A stretch of 64,000 nt of DNA from Catenaria anguillulae PL171 (taxonomy: Eukaryota > Blastocladiomycota > Blastocladiomycetes > Blastocladiales > Catenariaceae), in contig MCFL01000050.1 in the NCBI GenBank assembly GCA_002102555.1, forward strand, positions 1 through 64,000. The letters run 5' to 3'. The notes under the pieces are model-generated. The model searched no databases. It worked only from the letters and a program-made list of their open reading frames with translations, and had not been told where the DNA came from. Shown here in pieces: positions 42,949-53,779 of this stretch (the first letter of the stretch is position 1; each line of letters begins with the position of its first letter). The position numbers and the translations under genes were made by a program.

Positions 42949-44563
42949 CACCCCGCCGCGATGATACGCGGGCCGAGATTGGATCAGCTGGCAGCACCCT
43001 CCACGAACTTGCGGTTGTTGTGCACAAGGATGCAATCAAAAACAACATTGACCTCTCTTCCACGGTTCGGATCGCCCTTGAACGCCAAGGAATTGATTAT
43101 GCGGCGCACCCAAAGTCACACAAGCTCTCCCGTGGCGGGCCTCAAGGCCAAGTCGTACCAAAGTCGTCTTCAGCACGACAGCAACCCCACCGGACACGAT
43201 CAATGTCCAGAACGTTGGCAGGTGCCAGATCATCAAACATCTGTGGGACGAGTTGGATGGCCAACCGCGCCAACTCGAGCTCTGGGCAGGACCGATTAGC
43301 TTTGCTGCCACCCATGATGAAGTCCGAGGCGTGCTTCGCCAACATTTCCAAGTGCAAGCAATCCGTGGCAGGGCGGGGCGGACGTGCTCCGTTGGCGTTT
43401 CTTCAAGGTCGCCTTCGCGACTGAGGATGATTTACGTGCGGCGCAGACGTCGTCGCCCTTGTATTACCGGCGTCAATCCGTATCCTTCTACCAATCACTT
43501 GAGGATTTCAAGGCCAAGTACGCGGATCCTGCCCTTGGCGTCAAGATGCTTTGTGGTAAGGACAACCTGTCCGTCCTCCAGACCATGGAGCCGAGCGGGC
43601 GAGTGATCGCGCTCCCGCGCCCGAGACTTTTCTTTTGTTGTTTGGCAGGCGGCAAACGATGAAGAGCGGGCCAAGGTGCTGCAGCATGATGGTCGCCTTA
43701 ACGCAAACGGCTGTCGGGTTCAAGCCTACCCAAGGACGGCAAAGTTGTGCTTTGCGTGTGGGTCGCTGGGACATCTCCGCATCGAGTGTCAAGCCCTCAA
43801 AACATGGCAAGCAGCTGAGAAGGCCAAGAAGGGACAAACTGGGCCAGCGCCCACCCGCAGGTGAAGTGGGTCTCAAGTACTGCCAGGCCAGTCATATGCT
43901 GCGGCTGCGGATGGACGCTCAAGAAACGCCAGAGACGAACAGCAGACTGACCAACCAAACACTCACGACTCGCCGGATCGCATTGCTCTGCTCGAAGCGG
44001 AAAACTCGCGTTTGCGTGCTGCCCTGGCGGCATCAGAGGAGAAGGTGGCGGCGAGAACCCAAAAAGCGACGGATGCCCGCTTGAAAGCATTTGTGCAAAG
44101 GCAAAGTATCCTCCTCACAACGCTTGTGAAATCTCGGTTGGCCATTGCCGGTGGCGACCAAGCCGCTGCTTCTTCTGTGTCCAAAGCCCTGGCGGAATTC
44201 GCGAAGGAGAGCGAGGCAATCTTTGTGGATGACGAGATTTGCGGAGGCCGACGAAATGGAGGTGGATGAAACCCAACCAGCCGCCCCAAGGGACAAGGGA
44301 CAAAGATCGAGGACGGCTGCCAACCGCTCGCCATCGCCATCGGCAACTTCATCCGGTGCAGATCACGATGGTCGTGGAAGGAAAAAGCAGAAGACGGCGG
44401 ATGAACGCAACAACCAAGGCATCCAGTCGCGGTCACGCGATGCAACGCCGGTCCGACCAGCCGGACGGTCGATCCCCCCATTGGGTGGTGCAACGGAAGC
44501 TGCCACGAGCCGCTCGGGTGAAACTTCGCAGGATCACCAATGATACGCTTTGGACGAGTAGAT
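42949..44563 (+). pseudogene. LINE-B copy 2 ORF1 (5'-truncated)
   Basis: Reads VVVHKDAIKNNIDLSSTVRIA, in which the TVRIALERQG block matches the main copy, then CFACGSLGHLRIEC (CCHC knuckle, about 43.75 kb) and the charged tail (EAIFVDDE, MEVDETQPAAPRDKG). Frame changes near 43.15, 43.37, 43.65 and 44.25 kb. A gag-like RNA-binding protein by family; no longer functional. Confidence 0.78.
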
Positions 44564-44599
44564 GACCATGTTGGCAATGATTCACGGACCACGGCTCGC

Positions 44600-47500
44600 G
44601 ACATTTCTCCCCAATTAGACCCGGCTACGAATGGAATGAACAAAACTCGTTTCTACCGACAGAAACAGATTACAGCTCGCCTTACGAGTAACAAGAACAA
44701 CAACAACGCTTCCACCGATGTGGACCAACACAAAAATCTCTCGCAATTGCCAGTCTGTTAACAATGTTATTGCAAACTTCCGCGGATCCTAAGCTCAAGA
44801 CCGACTTGTTTCCACCCTCAACTACGCCCAGCAGCAAGACGCAGGTATTGTGATCACGACAGAAACCAAGCTATCCAAAAAAGCACCTCGCAACTTGGAC
44901 TGTGCGACCCTCCTTCAGGACTGGATCATCAAGATCGCGCATGATGTCAAGAGGGTGCAGGGGTCGGGCCTGCTGGTGGCCATCGATCCGAAACTGGCCA
45001 GCTACGTTGGCCGCTGGGCGACTTTTGATGGGTACATCGTGGCATTCACACCCCAGGGCCAGGGAAGTTTCCGACTTCGTGTCATTGGCGTGTACGCGCC
45101 GCCACAGGAACCAAGCTTGCGCGCGGAGTTAGTCGACTGGATAAACAAGGACAAGCAGCAAGCATATACAAGAGGGGAGCTCAACATGGTTGCGGGAGAC
45201 ATGAACGAGCGTGACGACGCACCAACCCGGCCGATTGGGGCAGCCATGGAGGCAGGTGGACAACTCGACCTGGTGGTACACCTTGACAAGGTTGTCGCAA
45301 CGCATGAAGCGGGTGGACGACTCGATCGGGTGTACGTGTCGCCTGCAGCAACTCATGAGGTACTTGACATGTCGATTGTGCAAGCGCATGGATTTGATCA
45401 TAGTCGACTTGTGCTTCGGACGGCTTTGGCGTTGAGGATGGACCGTGATTTGGCCCGGTTGCGACAGCAAGCGAGGAAACAGGCGGCGCGGTACGTCCTT
45501 GACGAGAACAAAGTGAACAGCAAGGTGTGGGCATCGTACGTGTCCGGTGTGTTGTTGACTGACTTCGGCATTTCAATCGGCAACGATGACAATTTTCCTG
45601 CTTGGGTCGACCAGGATCCCCTGGAAAGTGGCGATGGCACCCTAGAAACGCTCATGGACCCGTCAATACCGATTCAACGTCGATGGTGCACTTTCTAAAG
45701 TGCCATGCTAACGACCAAACGCTGGTACCAAGCTGCCGCACAAGAAACGATCCGCCGCGGAGTCACTTGGGTCCACCTTGAAGTCACCGGAAAGCAAGTC
45801 TTCTGCTGCACGTGCTCTCAATACAGTTCGACGCGTCCTGGACAATCCGTTCTGCCAGATCAACCGAGACGAACGATCAGCACTTGATATTGCGGCGCCA
45901 GAGGTTGGTAAAAACTTTTCGCACGACAATCTTACTCGTGTGCGTGAGCGCCTTTTGGAGGTTGTAGGAAAGGAATCAGCCGAGCAAAAGCAACGCAAGA
46001 TCGACGAAAGTGTTGACGAGCGTGCAAAGCGCTTGAGCACCAACCTTGGCTCCGTTTTTCACTCGACATTGGAGCGTCGCCGCCCACCATACAGTGTGGA
46101 TCGGGTTGTGTCGGAAGAAGACGTCAAACTGCATCCAAATGAAGTCAAGCAGGCTGTGGCGGCACATGTCCAAGTTGGTATGGATACGAAGAACCAGGGA
46201 ATGTAGCGCAGGCACCGGAACCAATTAAGCGTGCATTCAAGACACTCGGGTGGATCCGCCGGTCATGGTGGGGCGGGGTAGAGAAGGAAATTGCAGCGGC
46301 GGATGTTGCAGATGCCCTGGCACGAGTCGAACTTGACAAAGCGCCAGGCGAATCGCAGCTGCAGTATCGACACTACGCGGCCCTAGGGTCGATTGGCCAC
46401 AAGATCTTGGCCCGGTTGTTCACGGACATGTATGTGGCAGAGTGGGTGCCCAACGAGTGGCGAAACGGCGTGATGTTCCTGACACCCAAAAGGAGGAAGG
46501 ATATACCGGCGATGTTGACGCCATGCGCACAATCACGCTGCTCGACTGCGCATCCAAACTGTTCAATGCAATCATGTGGCGCTGACTATAAGACGTGGCG
46601 GTTGAGAAGCAAGTGCTGCATGGGGCGCGGTTTTCGGCGCTGAAGGGTACGGACACACGCTTGCCAATTGACATTCTGCATGGACTCATTGCACAGGCTC
46701 AGGCAAAGGACAGCAAGGAGGAACTTTGGGCGTACTCTGAAGACAAGTCAAAAGCCTTTGACACAGTGCCGCACAGATTCGTCCGGGCAGCGCTGCTCCG
46801 ATTGCGTTTACCCAACCGTTTTGTCAACTTCTACTGCCGCAACTTCCTGCAAGGGCGAACGGCAACCATTATTACAGCCTTTGGATTGACAGATCGCGTG
46901 TACTTGCATTGTGGCATACCTCAAGGAGCGGTGGAGTCGCCATTCCTTTGGAATGCATTCTACGACATCTTGCTGTGTGCCGTGCAAGACAAGTGCGAGG
47001 GTGTCGACTTGGAGATCAGAGTACCGGATATTGGCGATGGCGCAACGTTTGGAAGTACAAAGGTGGTTGGTAGACGACGGTATATGGCGATAGGGTACAT
47101 CGACGACGCAATCTTCTTTGCCAGGTCGCAAGAGCTCCTCCAGCAAGTCGTCGATTTGGTTGATTCCTTCAATGTGCTCGCCCAAGTTAAGGCAAACGCA
47201 AAAAAGGGCTTTGTCCTTGCGTTCAACACGAAGGATGGCGGCACTGGGACGGTCATCTCACAAGGAGTATCAGTACCAAGGGCTGGTCCAGGAGAGGTCA
47301 AGCGATACCTCGGTGTTTTCAGTGATGGTTCTGGTCCTCGAAAAGCAACTGAGAGAGCAATGTTGACCTCGGTTGACAGCGCGCTCAACGTGCTTCGGAC
47401 AAACCGAGTGCCAGCAAGGATCGCCATCTACCTCATCAACGCAGTCATCATCCCCTCAGTCGCTTACCGTGCCTACGGTTCCATCCCATCCGCCTCATTC

Positions 47501-48769
47501 CTCGACAAGCTCAATGCAAAACTCTGCGCCGCAATCCGGGTAATTGCTCGTCTACCCACCAACACGCCGGTAGCCGTCTTCTACGACACTGCCACTTATG
47601 CGCTCAACTCGATCAAGACGACCATCCTGACCACCCGGGTCCCCAATCTTCGCTACACCCTCAGCCAGCCACCATCAAGCGAGCGTTTCCATGTCGCCTG
47701 TGCCATCACCAGCATCGCTCAGTGTGCCGTTCACTGGTGGGTCAACCCGCTGTCTCACCCGCCCTCCACGATCATCGCGCGCGGCCTGGCCGCTTCGCCA
47801 GTACTCAACCTTCTCCCAATACTAAATCAGTCCCTTGTATCCATCCACCTCATTGGCGGAGTTGACCCACTGAATGTTGCTCCAGAGAAAGATACCCCGC
47901 TCGAGGTCATTGCACCTCACCCTACCTTCCACCGTTTACGTTCTCACCTTTTCCGTGCCTTTGTTTTCTCCGTCTCTCCACTAGTTTCTCTTGTTTGTTT
48001 TCAGGATCAAAACAGCACCCCCTCGCGGTATGCGAACGCGTTTGCCTCGGTTCGCCACCTACTAGCGAAGACTTGCCCACGCCGAGGCCGCCTCCACAAT
48101 GCCTTGGCCGACGCCACTGAAGCCATTGCCACCTGGTGTACATCACTCGGTCCGCTTGACCATCTCCCATTGCAACCAAGTCTTGCCTTGGCGCCCAAGC
48201 ATCATCTGGGGCAGTTGATGGTGTTTCTGGACCACCACGGCTGACCTGCTTTTGGTGTCTGCACGTTTGTTGACAAGAATTCAGACCCGACTGACCCGCT
48301 CATCACCCTGCGTCATACCACCAAGTGCACTTGTGCAGGCATGGGCCGCTTCGACGTGCCAGAGGATTGCATACTGCTCCACCTTTGCCTAGATTGCAGT
48401 GATCCTCGCAGCTGCCAGTATGTGCCCATTGGGGCTGACTCGCCTGACTGTGTGATAACTCTACCGCTCCATTGCACATGCCCTGTCTCAGCCCGTCAAG
48501 TGATTTCACGACGCTGATGCCTACATTGTGGACGCGCCCAATCATTGTCTCCCGGTGCATTGCCCCTACTTCACCACATTCCACCCGTTTCAGGTTGACA
48601 TGGAAGTAGATGACGAAGTGGAACACGCTCAGCCTGAGCAAGCATTTGCATTTTTGCCATCCACTTGTACCGCTCCAGCTACCACGTTGCATCGACACAA
48701 TCTAGCCCTTGATTGCTGGACAGATGGGTCCCTGCGTTCTGCCACCGACATTTTGGCTGCATCCATGTA
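44600..48769 (+). pseudogene. LINE-B copy 2 ORF2 (endonuclease, RT, start of RNase H)
   Basis: Endonuclease: VITTETKLSKKA (after about 44.85 kb), MVAGDMNERDD, GGRLDRVYVSP, AHGFDHSRLV. RT: DKAPGESQLQYRHYA, YSEDKSKAFDTVPHRF, HCGIPQGAVESPF, GYIDDAIFFARSQ (catalytic YIDD, about 47.09 kb). Then HLCLDCSDPRSC and the first RNase H site LDCWTDGSL at 48.71 kb, after which S4b cuts in. Breaks are seen near 45.70, 46.20 and 46.50-46.59 kb, with the rest of RT open for 549 codons from 46595. Confidence 0.83.
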
Positions 48770-49033
48770 TTTTTTTTAAAATTTTAACCTCAGGACAATT
48801 ATACATATGGTAGTGACTTTCAAGAACACACAACACAAACTTGGAGCTTGGGGGATGAACTTGATCGTCTTGTGCTTTGACATAGCCAGGAACATGGGTG
48901 GAACCAAGGATGCTTGCCAAGAGGGGGCTCAGATTTTGTGTTGAGTGGGCAGGATCCACCCTGGCGGCTTGGACCCGAAACAGCAGAAATTTACCTTGTG
49001 CTTGGCAACCAAGCCAAATGCACAAGCGAGTGG
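48770..49033 (-). mobile_element. SINE S4b, head missing
   Basis: 264 bp matching S4a from the tail (complement of ttgtcctgaggttaaaat) to just short of the tRNA-like head, ending exactly where the Copia LTR starts (tgtggg). A truncated copy with no duplication. Confidence 0.82.
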
Positions 49034-50081
49034 TGTGGGAAAGTGGAGGATCTGCATGGTCCATTTCGCGTCGATAGATCGAGAGACCACTGATCCTCAC
49101 TGTATTGCTCAGGCACCACTCATGGTGGCATGGGAGATGACAGGGGGAGGGACAAAGAGAAGAAAAAAAGAGGATGACTAAAAAAAACAATGATAACTTC
49201 CCGCACTGGCCATGGGCCCCCGTAACCGACTCTAGGCCGCTCCGGGGGAGCGACTAGGAGGACCACGCGACTTCAACCCCCTGCACTCACAACAAGTCCC
49301 ATTGTCTTGCTATTTCTGGACCGAATATTCAACAGATTAAGAGTCTCACAGCTCAATGCTGCCGCAGAGCTGAACTGACGAATATTTGGTCTGGATGGCA
49401 TGGATCCTGGGAGAACTGACGTTACCACTCCCGCCGAAACCACGCAACCCACATCGCCTGCCGTTGGGCTCCACGATAGCACGCCGCACTTGACCCGCAT
49501 TGCTGACTCGCCACTCATTTCTCGGCAGCTCGTCTGCACCCGCTTTCGCCGCTGCTCAGCCCCTCGCTGTTCAGCACGGCGCGCAGCTCGGCTGCACTTG
49601 TTTTTGCCGCTGTTCAGCTCCTCGCTGTTCAGCACCGCGCGCAGCTCGGCTGCACTTGCTTTCGCCGCCGTTCAGCTCCTCGCTGTTCAGCACCGCGCGC
49701 AGCTCGGCTACACTCGCTTTCGCCGCTACTCAGCTCATCGCTACCCGAATCCACGCGCAGCTCGGCTGCACCTGTGTTTTTCCTTGCCCCCGCTTAGACG
49801 CTTGCCGTCCAGCACCATGTGCAACCCCGCTCACCGCCAAGCTTACTGCAACCAAAGGTTGGACTGCTTGACACTCGCGCGACGCACCATGACACCCACA
49901 CAGCTGGCTTGTGTACTACCTGCCACTGTTCCATGAGACTGGGCGTCCCAGTTTCGCGCTGACTGACCCTGAATGTGCCACGCTGACTGCCCCCTTCCTA
50001 CTCTTGCCCGTCGCTGCTCTGTTTATTGTTGCATAATGATATCGCTGTTCAGTTCATCGTCGCATAATGATATACACTTCA
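49034..50081 (+). repeat. Copia-type LTR, copy 1 (solo or remnant)
   Basis: About 1.05 kb starting TGTGGGAAAGTGGAGG and shared with 52526-55195. It includes a conserved inverted repeat (ggaccgaatattc at 49319 with gaatatttggtct at 49381) and a 58-bp minisatellite. The right end, near ...cacttca, is set by comparison and is approximate. No internal Copia sequence follows, so it is a solo or orphan LTR. Confidence 0.7.
49526..49770 (+). repeat. 58-bp tandem repeat in the Copia LTR
   Basis: Four units of 58 bp (starts 49526, 49584, 49642, 49700) plus part of a fifth, each beginning cagctcggctgcac. The other LTR copy has diverged units at 54697-54870. Confidence 0.85.
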
Positions 50082-50130
50082 AAGTAAGAGCCATCGGATA
50101 CACATCCCATGAATAAAAGCAGATAAAACT

Positions 50131-51295
50131 TTTTTTTTTGGATCACTACCACATGTATTGAAGCTGAAAACCAACACAGAAGTCTTGAAAGAAGGTACAA
50201 GAGCAGGAAGGTCACAGATCCAAGACACTCAACAGATGACAAGAGCAAGCAGAGAAAATGGCAAGCAATTGGTGGTAGGGGCACTTGGCCATGGGGACAA
50301 CAAAGAGAGAGAGGGAGAGAGAGAGGGAGAGAGAGAGAGAGAGAGAAGGAGAGGAAGTAAGCAGACGGAAAGTAACAGGGTCTGAGGTCGACATTCAACC
50401 TCATCACGGATGCACAAAATGAACAACATGCAACAGAGAACCAAGAAAGGTTGAAGTCAAATAAAGGGAAGCAGTGTCAAAACAACGGTGAGCATACGAG
50501 GACAAGGGAAGGTTACGCCATACGCGCAGAGGCAGCAGTTGGAGAAAGCAAGGGGACAAAAACAGAATGTGTACCCGACTGTACCCTGACACGGGTAGCA
50601 AATCGTTGCTGTGAGTGTCCGAACCCAAACCTGGGGGTTGAGAGCCCTGGGAAAGTGCCGTGGAACCGCCATTCGCCAAAGGAAATCAGTGCACGCGAGG
50701 CTGATGAGGAGCCAACAAGGGGTGGGCAGCCAGCGTGGCACTTGTAGATGTAATGTGCGGCAACGAGCGTAAGGTTCATGGGCGGCTGCTGGGCCACTGG
50801 GGCGCGTGCCTCCCGACAGTGGGGACATTGACAGGGCTGCCGGGCCGCAGGCGGGTTTTCTGGCATGCGTCGCTCGATCGGTCCAACGAGTCTGCAACGC
50901 TCCTTCCACAGCACAGTTTGGATGGTCGTGGAAGCAATTGAGACAATTCGCGCGAGGATAGATACGAGGTTGGGAAATTGTTGTCGCAGGCGCACCTCGA
51001 CTACGCATGCTGCAGTTGCCCGTAATTTGGCTGGATCCATTATCCGTTCGACGAGTGTCTTTGCTGCCGCTTGGTGTGTCGCCATCCTGCGACGCCGTAG
51101 CAGCTCCACAACTTGTTCATGCACATCCAATCGGCATGTCCAGAGCATGTTGGCAAGTGAGCGACACCTGAGCCAATGTTGTTGATCATCGAGAGCACCG
51201 CAGAGCACACAATCCGGGGAAGGCACCCGCTCTGGCCAATACTTGTGAAGTTGAGCGCGAGTTGGCAGGCGACTCGTCAAAACCTTGACGCGAAA
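50131..51295 (-). mobile_element. LINE-B copy, 5'-truncated, minus strand
   Basis: 3' tail at 50131 (T10, then complement of caatacatgtggtagtgatc). Duplication about gcagataaaact / gcatataaaact at 50119-50130 and 51296-51307. GA-rich stretch at 50307-50350 in its 3' UTR. Confidence 0.85.
50513..51295 (-). pseudogene. LINE-B ORF2 C-terminal fragment
   Basis: Open frame from the truncated 5' end: FRVKVLTSRLPTRAQLHKYW, zinc motif CVLCGALDDQQHWLRC, RATAACVVEVRLRQQFP, CQCPHC, and the tail FHGTFPGLSTPRFGF. It supports the LINE-B C-terminus seen at 25.4-26.2 kb. No frame changes seen in this part. Confidence 0.82.
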
Positions 51296-51369
51296 GCATA
51301 TAAAACTTTCAGCAATCAGCTCAGCATCCCAAAACAAGCCACCATCAGTTGCCGCCCCGCTGCCTGCCA

Positions 51370-52461
51370 TGTCCGATGATATGGTTGTCGATGCCACGGC
51401 ATTGCCGATCACAGCTTGGGTGGGGCCCATGCCCCATTCTGTCCACCAAGAACCTGCCCTGTCCTACCTTCAACGCACCTAGAAGGTTTCTCGCATTGTC
51501 AATGAGCGCTCGCTGTCCGGATTTCGTTTCTGCAAAGTTGCATTCACATGCCAAGAAGATCTGGCCTCAGCCACCAGCAAGTCACCAACGTATTTCTGTG
51601 GCCAATTCTTGCGCGTCCTTGACAATTTGCAAGTTTGGCTAGACAAGCGCAGCGCTGTCAAGAAGAACGTACAAGTACTTTGCCCCTACAAGGCTGTGCG
51701 TTGCTTGGGCGAGCTGCTCGCCAAGGGCCAGGCCCTCATGGTTGACAACTCCCGGGTCCGTTCCTTCTCTCGTGTGCTCTGGCACTATGAGAACCAAGAA
51801 GATGCGTCGGCTGCCGTTTTGCTTGGCAAGTTATTGGTCAATGGTCATGATTTGTGTTTTGCCGCTGGTTCTGCTCGACTTTGCTACCTGTGTGTTTTTT
51901 TTTTTTTTAAATACAAGCAGCCTATGTACTGAGGGAGATCTTACCATTGATACTCAAAGACACAAGCTCATACACACAAACACACAACTCCTTGGACTTG
52001 GCACTTGGGTACTTGCTTGGGGCCTTGGACCTTTGGCTTGATTCCGGTCTTGTACAGCCACCAACAAAGGGTGGGCAAAGCAAGAATGCAAGCAATGCAG
52101 GTGCAGGGGCCAGGAGGCCAGGGGACAGAAGGAGGCAATGTGGAGCAGAGACCAAGCTGCCACATGTGCACCAGATGACTTGGGTGGGGTTCGAACCCAC
52201 AACCTTCGCCTTGCAAGGCGGGAGTGTTGCCACTATGCCAAAACCACTGGCGACTTTGCTACCTGTGTGGCGAGTTGGGCCATTACAAGTTGGCTTGCCT
52301 GTCCAAGCCAGTTTCTACCAGAGTCTCTCTCCCAGGTTCGTTGCCTGCCCTCGTCCCTCCAACAAGTACTGGTGGTGTCAGCTTTGCTGATGCGGCCAAG
52401 CAGGCTATCGACAAGGTGGACAAGGATTTGCGTGCCAAGGTGGCAGGTCTGTCCAGCACCA
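51370..52461 (+). pseudogene. LINE ORF1, gag-like (probably LINE-C or a relative), split by a SINE
   Basis: Starts MSDDMVVDATALPITAW. One in-frame TAG at 51480-51482, otherwise open across the S2b insertion. CCHC knuckle CYLCGELGHYKLAC joins across the SINE (codons at 51881-51894 and 52264 on). The tail GGVSFADAAKQAIDKVDKDLR is typical of LINE ORF1 linkers. 5' flank back to about 50082 is presumably its 5' UTR. It ends at the S3b fragment. Family is inferred; no LINE-C ORF1 is available for comparison. Confidence 0.72.
51895..52250 (-). mobile_element. SINE S2b
   Basis: 356 bp, duplication cgactttgctacctgtgtg at 51876-51894 and 52251-52269. Close copy of S2a. Confidence 0.88.
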
Positions 52462-52525
52462 TTTTTTTTTTTTTTTTTTTTTTAAATTTAACCTCAGACA
52501 ATTACACTTGTAATGACATTCAAGC
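52462..52525 (-). mobile_element. SINE S3 tail fragment (S3b)
   Basis: 64 bp: T22, then aaatttaacctcagacaatt, matching the S3a tail in reverse. The Copia LTR starts right after it. Confidence 0.75.
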
Positions 52526-52582
52526 TGTGGAAAAATGGAGGATCTGCATGGTCCAGACGCGTTGACAGTAATGGATCAGGGG

Positions 52583-53439
52583 CTTTGGAGTACTTGGCAC
52601 GACTGACACCAAACCCCGACGTGCTGGTATTCACAAAGGCCATTCGGAATGGTAAGAAGCCCTCTGCCCGTGCAGCATCGTTCTCGCTTGACTCCATTCT
52701 CACGTTTCGAGTCAAATCTTTGACCGGGCGCCTCCCGACCCGCGCCCGACTGCACAAGTACTGGCCAGACCAAGTGCCGTCACCAAATTGTGTTTTGTGT
52801 GGGACGGTCGACAATCAGGACCATTGGGCGGTGTGTCCACAACTGGACCAGGAGCGGTGGGAGCTTGGGGTTGCGGCACATGAACACATCGAGCAGCTGC
52901 TCAAGGGCAGTGATGCATGCCTCCAGATCCAAGCAAGGTGTTTGCTCAGACATTTGCTGAACCCGAACCATCTCCGTGCCACAGCCGCATGCGTTGTTGA
53001 TTTTGTTTTGCGTCGCCGCTTCCCCAGGCTGGCTGCGTTTTTGCCCAAGATTGTTGCAAGTGTATCAACGCTCATCTGGTTGACATTGTGGAAGCCAAGG
53101 TGCCAGCGTGTCGGTCCGATTGCCACGGTGTTACATGAGAGCACGGGTGCAACTGTTTGCCAATGCCACGTGTGTACCGGCACGGAACAACAGCCTCGCC
53201 AGGGCACGCACGCCAACTCGCCAGCCCTTGTTGCCTGCCATTACATCTACGAGTCAGCAGTAGGTGACACACCACTTGTAGGTGCAGCGCAGCAAGGGAT
53301 CGACCCACTTCCAATGGCGACTTGGGTCCACCTTGATGCCATGCCAGGCTTGTCCACCCCGGCATTCGGTCTTGGCCCGTCAGCCCAGCGCTTTGCAAAC
53401 CAGATCGCACTACAAGAGTCGCCAGTGGTTTTGGCATAG
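52583..53439 (+). pseudogene. LINE-C ORF2 C-terminal fragment (copy 3)
   Basis: Open: LARLTPNPDVLVFTKAIRNG, LTFRVKSLTGRLPTRARLHKYW, zinc motif CVLCGTVDNQDHWAVC, RATAACVVDFVLRRRFP, CQCHVC and MPGLSTPAFGLG. The last codons run into the head of SINE S2c. Keeps the frame over some 280 codons despite divergence, so its parent was active. Confidence 0.83.
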
Positions 53440-53779
53440 TGGCAACACTCCCGCCTTGCAAGGCGAAGGTTGTGGGTTCGAACCCCACCCAAGTCATCTG
53501 GTGCACTTGTGGTTGCTTGGTCTCTGCTCCACATTGCCTCCTTCTGTCCCCTGGCCTCCCAGCCCCTGCACCTGCATTGCTTGCATTCTTGCTTTGCCCA
53601 CCCTCTGTTGGTGGTTGTACAAGACCAGAATCAAGCCAAAGGTCCAAGGCCCCAAGCAAGTACCCAAGTGCCAAGTCCAAGGAGTTGTGTGTTTGTGTGT
53701 ATGAGCTTGTGTCTTTGTGTATCAATGGTTAGATCTCCCTCAGTACATAGGCTGCTTGTATTTTAAAAAAAAAAAAAAA
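53421..53779 (+). mobile_element. SINE S2c
   Basis: 359 bp, duplication tcgcactacaagagtc at 53405-53420 and 53780-53795. The plus-strand head reads ggcatagtggcaacac (A box region) and ggttcgaacc (B box); tail ggctgcttgtattttaaaaa. Confidence 0.88.

Larger units (their letters stand above)
42949..48769 (+). mobile_element. LINE-B copy 2, plus strand, truncated at both ends
   Basis: Starts inside ORF1 at the G3 boundary and stops early in RNase H, where S4b begins. It holds ORF1, endonuclease and RT in the usual LINE-B order, in several frames. It is colinear with the main copy but lacks the A/T-rich insertion at 22.94-23.12 kb. An inactive remnant. Confidence 0.86.

Noticed and set aside
49319-49393. 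Terminal inverted repeats of a small DNA transposon
   Set aside because: The repeat lies inside the LTR in both copies and has no flanking duplication.
49526-49770. CRISPR-like array
   Set aside because: Units are contiguous 58-bp repeats without spacers, in a eukaryotic LTR.
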